A DNA stretch of 64,000 nt, taken from Myxococcota bacterium. Lineage in GTDB: Bacteria; Myxococcota_C; UBA6777. The stretch is taken from the NCBI GenBank assembly GCA_023150835.1, contig JAKLKB010000006.1:1-64000 (forward strand), given 5' to 3'. Both the position numbers and the translations under genes were made by a program. Shown in pieces: positions 53,644 through 60,668 of this stretch; the stretch's first letter is position 1, and each line of letters starts with the position of its first letter. Under the pieces are notes generated by a model. It searched no databases and was not told the DNA's origin. It saw only the letters and a program-made list of their open reading frames with translations.

Positions 53644-53790
53644 GCTGTTCCTATTCCTTATGGTGGAGCCGAGGGGGAGAGTTGGAGATCAACAGACCCC
53701 TACAAAAACGTATCTTTTTTGTGCGTAACTTGTTGAAGTTGGTCAAGTTTTGCATCAAAGAAGGTGTACCCTAAACGAGACAGGGTTGTC

Positions 53791-53819
53791 ACTATAGAAA
53801 GCTTTTTTTGACTCGTCAA
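53791..53819 (-). promoter_or_regulatory. Strong sigma70 promoter for rpsA
   Basis: On the minus strand TTGACG (53819-53814), a 17-nt spacer and TATAGT (53796-53791), each one base from consensus or nearly so. It lies between cmk and rpsA. The ~140-nt leader that follows contains an inverted repeat AACTTG/CAAGTT (53727-53732 and 53744-53749), a possible site for S1 autoregulation. Confidence 0.7.
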
Positions 53820-53837
53820 GGTATTTTTAAGGTTTGA

Positions 53838-54566
53838 TCAATGAAGTTCGTGGAGTGGGGGTGGAGGGACTTTGGGTAGAGAGGGGAAGCGGGCGTAGGT
53901 GGCATCGAGCATTTGTTGGAGGACTTGTTGGGGGGAGAGGGAAGAGGTGTCGATGCGGAGGGCATCTTGGGGGCATCGGAGTGGCGCATGGGTGCGTTGT
54001 GTATCGGCGCGATCACGGGCTTCGATCTGTTGTTGGATCTCTTTGAGGGAGGTGGAGGAGTTGGGGCCGAGTTGGCGGAGTCGTCGTAGGGCGCGTTCGT
54101 GGGCGCTGGCGTCGAGGTAGAATTTGAGGGGGGCGTTGGGGAAGACGACGGTTCCGGTATCGCGGCCTTCGAGGACAGAGGGTCCTTGGAGGGCGAGGTG
54201 TCGTTGTTGAACGAGGAGGAAAGTACGAACGGAAGGATGGACGGAGACAGCGGAGGCACCGATGCCGATCTCGGGGGTGCGGATGGCGTCTTCGACATCT
54301 TGATGATTGAGGAAGATGCGGCGTTGTCCGTGTGTGTGGTGAAATTGGAGGTGTACGGAGGGGAGGAGTGCGGCGAGTTGGGACTCATCGTCCCAAGGGA
54401 TGTGGGCTTGTTGAGCGGCGAGGGCGAGGGCGCGGAACATGGCGCCTGTGTCGATGTAGGTGAATCCGATGGTTTCGGCGAGGGTGCGGCTGAGTGTGCT
54501 TTTGCCGGCCCCAGCGGGGCCGTCGATGGTGATGATGGGGTGGGGGAGGGGCGATGTTGTGGGCAT
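53838..54566 (-). CDS. cmk: Cytidylate kinase
   Basis: 242 residues. P-loop IDGPAGAGKSTLSRTLA at the N terminus, YIDTGAMFRALALAA, LEGRDTGTVVFPNAPLKFYL (the RD-GTVVFPdA motif), then RRLRQLG and RDRADTQR lid residues. It phosphorylates CMP and dCMP with ATP. CGGAAG precedes ATG 54566. First gene of cmk-rpsA-ihfB, 195 nt before rpsA, which also has its own promoter. Confidence 0.96.
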   Translation of the reverse strand: MPTTSPLPHPIITIDGPAGAGKSTLSRTLAETIGFTYIDTGAMFRALALAAQQAHIPWDDESQLAALLPSVHLQFHHTHGQRRIFLNHQDVEDAIRTPEIGIGASAVSVHPSVRTFLLVQQRHLALQGPSVLEGRDTGTVVFPNAPLKFYLDASAHERALRRLRQLGPNSSTSLKEIQQQIEARDRADTQRTHAPLRCPQDALRIDTSSLSPQQVLQQMLDATYARFPSLPKVPPPPLHELH

Positions 54567-54599
54567 GAGCTTCCGTTGGGTTGGTTTTCAATGCTTGTC

Positions 54600-54788
54600 C
54601 GCCCCGAAGGACGGATGCGACGGTTGAGTTTGATTTGGTTTTGATGTCTGTTCGGCTCGAACGACGGTCAGGGTGGTTGATTTGGTTTTGGTGTCTGTTC
54701 GGCTCGAACGATGGGCTGGACGGTTGATTTGGTTTTGATGTCTGTTCGCCTCGAACGATGGGCTGGACGGTTGATGTTGATTTGCGTT
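54600..54788. repeat. ~56-bp degenerate tandem repeat
   Basis: Three to four copies built on TTTGGTTTTGATGTCTGTTC followed by GGCTCGAACGATGGGCTGGA and GGTTGA. The array fills the 225-nt gap between cmk and the end of the exported-protein gene at 54792. No gene or terminator was recognised. Confidence 0.85.
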
Positions 54789-54791
54789 GAT

Positions 54792-55466
54792 CTACGGTTG
54801 TTTTGGAGGGGCCGTTTGTTGTTTTGGAGGGGAAGGCTGGAGGGTGGGAGGGGTGGTTTGTTGTTTTGGAGGGGAAGGCTGGAGGAAGGATTGGAGTTTT
54901 TGGACAAAGGCATCGAGTTCGATGGGCTTGTGGTGGTGGAGGTGTTGAAGTTGAAAGCGGCCTTTGGTGTTCCACGAGCCAGCGGCGATGTTGCGAGTAT
55001 CGCGTAGGAGGAAGCGTTTTTGTGTTTTGGGATCTTCGAGGATGGCGAGTTTTCCGTAGGCCATGCCCATGACGTGAAAGTAGCGGGGGTTGTGTTGGCG
55101 TTCGAGGAAGACGAGGGTTTCTTCGCCGGCTTTGAAGCGAGCGGAGCCGGGGACATGGCTTCCGATGCTGTGGATGGCTCCGCCGACTTGGCGGATATCG
55201 ATCTCTTGTTGTTGGGGATCGCCTTTGAAGCGTTGGATGACGGCGATCTTGATGTAGGTGTAGATGCGGCGATCTTTGGCGTGCCATCGGGCGTTGACGC
55301 TGAGGACGCGGCCTTGGATGATGGTGTGTGCGCGTTGAGCCATCTGTTGATCGTCGAGTTTGACGATGATGGTGGCTTGTGTGAAGGGGGAGGCCAAGAA
55401 GAAGGCGGCCAAGCCCAACAAGATCGTAGAGAGCGGCTTCAAGATCGCGGAGAGCGACTTAGGCAT
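54792..55466 (-). CDS. Exported protein of unknown function, partner of the matrixin-type protease
   Basis: 224 residues with a signal peptide (LLGLAAFFLASPFTQA). The mature part starts IVKLDDQQMAQRAHTIIQGR and looks like an all-beta domain (YTYIKIAVIQRFKGD, ETLVFLERQHNPRYFHV). The tail is a Pro/Gln repeat (QPSPPKQQT, two units). No named family was recognised. ATG 55466 has AGGAG 8 nt upstream and overlaps the end of the protease gene by 8 nt, so the two are coupled and probably act together outside the cell. Confidence 0.8.
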   Translation of the reverse strand: MPKSLSAILKPLSTILLGLAAFFLASPFTQATIIVKLDDQQMAQRAHTIIQGRVLSVNARWHAKDRRIYTYIKIAVIQRFKGDPQQQEIDIRQVGGAIHSIGSHVPGSARFKAGEETLVFLERQHNPRYFHVMGMAYGKLAILEDPKTQKRFLLRDTRNIAAGSWNTKGRFQLQHLHHHKPIELDAFVQKLQSFLQPSPPKQQTTPPTLQPSPPKQQTAPPKQP

Positions 55467-57753
55467 AACGGGATCTCCTAGAGGTACGGGCGAGGACAAA
55501 GAGGGCCAGTAAGAGCACCAGCCACGCCACAAAGGATGAGGATGACTCGCTATGTTCGCAACCGCAGCCGGCGCGTTTGGGTCGGCAGGGGTTAACGCTG
55601 CAATCGCTTTGGGAGGCGGGCCAGCAGCCGAGGTTGATGTTGGGGAGTCCTTCGATGCAGAAGAAGCCGTCTCCGCAGCTTGCGGGAGTGGAGGGAAGGC
55701 AAGTGCGGCTACAGGTGCCTTTTCCGTCGAGAACGATGCAAGTGAGTCCGGGGACGCAACCTTCGTCGCCTGCGCAGACAAAGCCGAGGGTGCTGCGGCA
55801 GACGTTGTTGATGCACTCTTGGCCGGAGGGACAGGGGCCACGCCCACCGCAGTTGACTTCGGTGGCAGCGCAGGCGTTGTTGAGGCAGCGCAAGCCGGAG
55901 CCGCATTGGTTGTCGGCGGTGCAAGTTTTGGGGACGCAGCGGCCTTTTCCGCTAAAGATGCTGCAAGTCTCGGTTGGACCGCAAGTATTGTTGCAAGCGT
56001 CGATTTGTTTGCAGCGTTGTTCGATGCATTTTTGGGGGGAGATGCAATCGCTGTCTTGGGAGCAGGTTTGGGCGCTGCCTGTCGTGCAGATACCGCCGAG
56101 GCAGATCTCGCCGCCGGCGCATTGTTGGTTGCTTGCGCAGGGGGTTCCGGGTTGGCAGAGGCTGTTGGCGCAGCGGTGGCGTGGGGGGCATTCGGCATCG
56201 GAGCCGCCGCATTCTTTGCGACAGAATCCGAGTTCGCAGCGGTGTTTGGGTTCGCAGTCGGTGTTGGCGGTACAAGGCGAGCAGCGCTCGTTTTTGCAGA
56301 CGCGTCCGGTGGGGCATTCTGCGGCGCTTTTGCAGGGTTCGGTGCCGGTTTCTTGGGTACAAAGGCCGACGGTGTTGTTGGTGTTGGCGACGGCGATACA
56401 ACGATACCCTGAAGGGCAAGCACCGTTGGCTCCGGGGCGACAGAGGAAGCGGCATTTTTTCTCTTGGGTGTTGCAGCCGAGTTCGTATTCACAGGGGGCT
56501 TGATCGCTACAATCCATGCCTTCTTTTCCGCCATTGTTGGGGGGGATGCAAAAGCCTTTGGTGTAGTTGGTGCCTTCGGCGGCGATGCAGCGGAGGTTGC
56601 CTTCGCAGCGGGCAGCGAGTGGGTCGCAAGGAGTGCGGCAGCGGTCGCCATCGCCTGCGTTGATACATTGGAGGTTTCCGCAGCATCGTTGTTGGGCGGT
56701 ACAAGCGAGTCCTTCGTTGGTGCAGGCTTGATCGTTGACGCAATTTCCGCTGATACATTTGAACGGATCGAGGCAATCGTTGTTGCTGCGGCAGCAAGGA
56801 TAGGGAGTTGCGCCCGCGCAGGTGTTGAGGGAGGGTGTGCAGTTTCGCCCGAGGATGACTTGGGCATTGTTGGGATCGGCGATGGGGGTGCAGTTGTAGC
56901 CGGCGGGGCAGACGCCGCCGTTGGAACAGTCGAAGCCACAGCGGTTTCCGTCGGTGAGGCCGATACAGAAATTTTTGGAGCCGAGGCAATCGTCGTTGGT
57001 GTTGCAGCTTTTGCAGACTTGTTGATATGGAGCGCAACGCTTGGTGTATCGGCCATTATAGCAAACAAGGTCAGGGCCGCTGGTTTCGGCATCTTTGCAT
57101 GCGGCTTGGGTGGGGTACAGATCGCGGATACCTTGGCGGTCATCATCGGTGAGCTGGCGTTTGCTGGTTTCGCCCGGGTTGGCGGAGGCGAACATCGTGG
57201 CGGTGACGACTTGGGAGTGCCACAGGCCCAAGACATGGCCGAGTTCGTGGGTGAGGATAGCTTGGAGGTCGTATTTGTCGTTGGCACCGATACCGATCGG
57301 GACGCCTTGGGTGTTCCAGTCGTTCATCGAGATATCGGCGTCAAGCATCTCGCCGTCGCGGGTGTTGTAGTAGGTTTCGGTGCGGGCAAGTTCGATCTCA
57401 CCGAACTTCCAGTTGGCTTTTTGGTTGATGAATTTGATCACCAGCTTTCCGTCGTAGCTGGCGGGTAGTTCGGTGTTTTCGACGGGAGCGAGTTTGAGCA
57501 GTTGTGGGATCGCACCAGAGATACCGTTCCAAGCGGCCACAGAGCTTGATAGTGCGCTTTGGATATCGGCAAACGGGATCTGCACACTGCCCGTTTTATC
57601 GAGGTTGATGGTGAGGGGGAATTTCCCGCGTTTCCAATAGCGTTCGCGGTTGTTCTCATCGATTGGGAAAAGCTCGTAAGCCCATACCCGCGAAACCGAG
57701 AACAACATCACAAACCAACACAAAACACATACGATACGTTGCCATTTTCCCAT
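55459..57753 (-). CDS. Matrixin-type secreted metalloprotease with Cys-rich repeats and MYXO-CTERM-like anchor
   Basis: 764 residues: signal peptide (IVCVLCWFVMLFSVSRVWA), then a matrixin-like catalytic domain with the zinc motif HELGHVLGLWH and a Met-turn candidate (ATMFASA). From ~240 to ~730 runs a long series of short Cys-rich modules (CxxxxxCxxGxxCxxxxC). The C terminus is GCGC, a short hydrophilic link, a Leu-rich membrane segment and RRSRYA, like MYXO-CTERM sorting signals. It is likely displayed on the surface. ATG 57753 with AAGGG 9 nt upstream. Coupled to the exported-protein gene downstream. Confidence 0.88.
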   Translation of the reverse strand: MGKWQRIVCVLCWFVMLFSVSRVWAYELFPIDENNRERYWKRGKFPLTINLDKTGSVQIPFADIQSALSSSVAAWNGISGAIPQLLKLAPVENTELPASYDGKLVIKFINQKANWKFGEIELARTETYYNTRDGEMLDADISMNDWNTQGVPIGIGANDKYDLQAILTHELGHVLGLWHSQVVTATMFASANPGETSKRQLTDDDRQGIRDLYPTQAACKDAETSGPDLVCYNGRYTKRCAPYQQVCKSCNTNDDCLGSKNFCIGLTDGNRCGFDCSNGGVCPAGYNCTPIADPNNAQVILGRNCTPSLNTCAGATPYPCCRSNNDCLDPFKCISGNCVNDQACTNEGLACTAQQRCCGNLQCINAGDGDRCRTPCDPLAARCEGNLRCIAAEGTNYTKGFCIPPNNGGKEGMDCSDQAPCEYELGCNTQEKKCRFLCRPGANGACPSGYRCIAVANTNNTVGLCTQETGTEPCKSAAECPTGRVCKNERCSPCTANTDCEPKHRCELGFCRKECGGSDAECPPRHRCANSLCQPGTPCASNQQCAGGEICLGGICTTGSAQTCSQDSDCISPQKCIEQRCKQIDACNNTCGPTETCSIFSGKGRCVPKTCTADNQCGSGLRCLNNACAATEVNCGGRGPCPSGQECINNVCRSTLGFVCAGDEGCVPGLTCIVLDGKGTCSRTCLPSTPASCGDGFFCIEGLPNINLGCWPASQSDCSVNPCRPKRAGCGCEHSESSSSFVAWLVLLLALFVLARTSRRSRYA

Positions 57754-57960
57754 GATCTCAGCCCTTTTCGTCAGACGTTTCAAGCGTCGCTTATACTAAA
57801 GGCTTCCGAGCAGACTGGCAAGAGATCCGTTTGTGGGGGGCGGCTATTGGCCATCTCGGCGGGCAGATCGATTTTGTAGAAGGGAGGAGCATTGTCGGGG
57901 GGGTAGCGAGGATACGGAGGGATGGGGATTTGTCGGTATGCAAGGGAAGGTGTGCAGAAA

Positions 57961-58085
57961 ACGCCCCCGTGTTCGCGGAGGTTCAAGCGTTGCGGTTGTT
58001 GGTTTGAAAGACGTCTGTTCGCCGCGTCGATACGGGGTCAAGGGAGCCGCGCTCCCTTGTGGGGTGTGGGGCAAAGCCCCAAAAA
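57961..58085. repeat. REP-like double-hairpin repeat, copy R5
   Basis: Inverted orientation as R3: ACGCCCCCGTGTTCGCG first, then TTGGTTTGAAAGACG, CGTCGATACGGGGTCAAGGG, stem GGGAGCCGCGCTCCC and GGGGTGTGGGGCAAAGCCCC. It lies in the 347-nt gap 57754-58100, just downstream of the DUF3857-OmpA gene, where it may act as a terminator. No gene in the gap. Confidence 0.75.
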
Positions 58086-58100
58086 ACGCGAATCGAAGGG

Positions 58101-60641
58101 CTATTGGGAGACGATATTGAATTCGACGCGGCGGTTTTTGGCGCGATTTTGTTTGTTGGTGTTGGGGACGAGGGGGCGTTTGGGGCCGAAGCCTTCGGCA
58201 TCAAGGCGGCCTTCTTCGACGCCTTTTTTGACGAGGTATCGTCGGACGGATTTGGCGCGGCGGTCAGAGAGGTTGGTGTTGTAAGCGGGATTTCCGCTGC
58301 TATCGGTGTGTCCTTCGATACGGACGCGGATGGTGGGGCGGCTTTTGAGGACGGCGACGACTTGATCGAGGACGCCAAAGGACTTGCGTTGGATGGTGTC
58401 GCGGTTGAGGGCAAAGAAGATCTTTTGGAGGATCTCGATCTTTTTGTCGGTGACTTGGACGAGGATGATCTTGGGGCAACCGTCGCGCTCTTTGACGCCC
58501 GGGACGAAGGGACATTTGTCGAGGCGGTCGACGATGCCGTCACCATCGGAGTCTTTGTCGGGGCAGCCTTGGTTTTCGGGGATGCCTTTGACTTTGGGAC
58601 ACTTGTCTTTTTCGTCGGGGATACCATCGCCATCTTCGTCGCCCCCGGGACATCCGGGTTTCATGGTCGACGTCACGAGCAAGGTGTTTTCTGCGCCGTC
58701 GATCTGGATAAAGAAGCCTTGCATCTTTTTGTATTCGTCGTTGCTGAGGATGTCTTTGCGGAAGTGGTATTCTGCTTTGAAGACGATGTTGAGGCCGCTG
58801 GCGCCGGTGGTGAGTTGGTAGCGCAGGAGGGCATCGTCGATTTGAAAAGGCTTCGGTAGTTCGAGGGCTTTGAGACCTTGGATGTGGATCTCGTCGATGT
58901 AATGTCCGCTGGTTTTCCACATGAAGGGGTGGTGTTGGCGCTTGGTGGCGAGATGGCGTTGGTGGTCGGAGTGGAAGTCGAAGTGGACGTAGATCTCGCA
59001 GTCGGTGACGCGGTTTTTGTAGAATTCAGCGGTGAAGTCGGCTTCGATGCGAGGTGTTTTGGATTTTACCTCGGTGATGCGGGCTTCTTGGACTTTGATC
59101 GATTGGAGAAGTTTTTTGGTGGCGAGATAACCGAGCAGAGTTTGCGCCCACTGATTTTTTCCGCTCGCGGTATCAAGGCTGTGATCTTTGATGCGTTGAT
59201 CGAGATCGGCGCGGTGATGTCCGCGCAGGAGCATCACCATCTTGCCTTTGATCTTGCCGTCAGGGGTCGCGTTCAACGTGATCTCGCGCTGTGTCCTATT
59301 TTCGGTGGGGGCTTGGAGAGGGGTTTGGATCAGTCGGCCATCGTCGATGGGAAGGGCGGAGGCGTTTTGATCTTCCCAGCTTAGGTCGCCGAAGTGGCTA
59401 TCGGTTTTTGCGGTATCAAGGAAGATTCCGCCGTCGATGCTTGGGATGTGGTTGAGGGTGTGTTGAAAGACCGCAGGGGTGGGCAGTTGCGGATCGACAT
59501 CGCCTTTGTCGCGGGTACGTACGCGCACGATCTGGCTGGGGATGCCTGCGGCTTCGAGCATGGCTTTGTACAGTGCGGCTTTTGCGCGATCGTCGCCTTG
59601 TTGTTGTTTGAGGGTTTGTTCGGCGGGTGCGACGCTCCATTCCATCATCTGGGGATCGCGGGTGATGGTGCGGACTTTGTCGTGCAAATAGTCGTAGATG
59701 CGCTGGGCTTTTTCGCGGTTGTCGCTTGCGCCTTGGGTGATCTTGTCGGTCTTGTCTTTGATGGCGGGTGTGGACACGGCGCTGTTTTGGAACATCTCTT
59801 TTTCAAAGCTTGCCACTTCCGCCCACGAAGACGACGGATAATTGCGCCCTTGGTAGCCGAAGGACTTGGGGGCTAACTCGATGCGTGCGGTTAAGGTGTG
59901 GGCGTTGGGTTGACCGGCTTCGGTTTCGAGGGCAGGGACTTTTCGAGCGGACCAGACGTGGATGGTGTGGCTGGGACGGTCGGGATCATTTTCGGTTCGG
60001 TAGCTGATCAGCGATGCGGGGAAGTCTTGACCGCCGTAGACACGGGCATTGAAGGCGAAGTCGCGAGGGGCTGAAAAGCGAAACTCGGTTTCTTGGACGG
60101 GTCGGTCTTTTTGGACATAAAAGGTGTAGTGCAAAAAGGTGTTTGTTTCGAACTTGGCGAGATATTCGTGGATGGCACCCGGGGTGATGTTGTCCATGAA
60201 CCACAAGCTGTACATGGCGTTGCTTTCGCTTGTGGGGGACCAGTCGACGGGCCAATCGTAGAAGCCACGCGACGGCGTGATCCAGCCGTTGGGTCGAACG
60301 ATCCGCGCATAGATCTCTTTGAGCGGGCGGCGGGGAGTGTAGATCACGGCCCCTTGGGTGATGTTGCCGGATTGTGTGGTTTTCCATGTCAGGGATTGGA
60401 TCTGGACGTGTTCGGTTTCTGTAAAGCGCATCCGCTCGGCATCTTGGAGGACGAGGGTTTGCTTGATCATCGGATAATGCTCGCCGTCCTTGCTGAGGGT
60501 GGCGGCTTGGGGCGGGAGCGTGGGCTTGAGCGGTCCGAATTCTTTGGGGGTGGGGATGATGCCAAAGAAGGGTACACATCCCGAGAGGTTGAGAGCGATC
60601 ACCGCGACAAGCGGCAACAGGCGGAGAGAACGATTGAACAT
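58101..60641 (-). CDS. Lipoprotein with DUF3857, degenerate transglutaminase, TSP3 and OmpA domains
   Basis: 846 residues. Lipobox LNLSGC near residue 22; DUF3857-type N-terminal beta region; transglutaminase-like core (~290-420) in which the usual GDC motif reads GDDRAKA, so the nucleophile Cys is missing, though FQHTLNHI keeps a His. A Ca-binding TSP3 stretch (DEDGDGIPDEKDKCPKVKG, DSDGDGIVDRLDKCP) leads to a C-terminal OmpA peptidoglycan-binding domain (GHTDSSGNPAYN, LSDRRAKSVRRYL). Expected at the outer membrane, tied to peptidoglycan. AAGGA precedes ATG 60641. The next gene upstream is a second DUF3857 lipoprotein, 27 nt away. Confidence 0.88.
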   Translation of the reverse strand: MFNRSLRLLPLVAVIALNLSGCVPFFGIIPTPKEFGPLKPTLPPQAATLSKDGEHYPMIKQTLVLQDAERMRFTETEHVQIQSLTWKTTQSGNITQGAVIYTPRRPLKEIYARIVRPNGWITPSRGFYDWPVDWSPTSESNAMYSLWFMDNITPGAIHEYLAKFETNTFLHYTFYVQKDRPVQETEFRFSAPRDFAFNARVYGGQDFPASLISYRTENDPDRPSHTIHVWSARKVPALETEAGQPNAHTLTARIELAPKSFGYQGRNYPSSSWAEVASFEKEMFQNSAVSTPAIKDKTDKITQGASDNREKAQRIYDYLHDKVRTITRDPQMMEWSVAPAEQTLKQQQGDDRAKAALYKAMLEAAGIPSQIVRVRTRDKGDVDPQLPTPAVFQHTLNHIPSIDGGIFLDTAKTDSHFGDLSWEDQNASALPIDDGRLIQTPLQAPTENRTQREITLNATPDGKIKGKMVMLLRGHHRADLDQRIKDHSLDTASGKNQWAQTLLGYLATKKLLQSIKVQEARITEVKSKTPRIEADFTAEFYKNRVTDCEIYVHFDFHSDHQRHLATKRQHHPFMWKTSGHYIDEIHIQGLKALELPKPFQIDDALLRYQLTTGASGLNIVFKAEYHFRKDILSNDEYKKMQGFFIQIDGAENTLLVTSTMKPGCPGGDEDGDGIPDEKDKCPKVKGIPENQGCPDKDSDGDGIVDRLDKCPFVPGVKERDGCPKIILVQVTDKKIEILQKIFFALNRDTIQRKSFGVLDQVVAVLKSRPTIRVRIEGHTDSSGNPAYNTNLSDRRAKSVRRYLVKKGVEEGRLDAEGFGPKRPLVPNTNKQNRAKNRRVEFNIVSQ

Positions 60642-60668
60642 GACGCGTGTTCCTTTTCGCGGGATGGG

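Noticed and set aside
54792-57287. A single 831-codon minus-strand gene
   Set aside because: Only the last 224 codons, after ATG 55466 with an RBS and signal peptide, are real. The upstream part is a frame-shifted shadow of the Cys-rich protease, rich in Ala/Pro/Ser.
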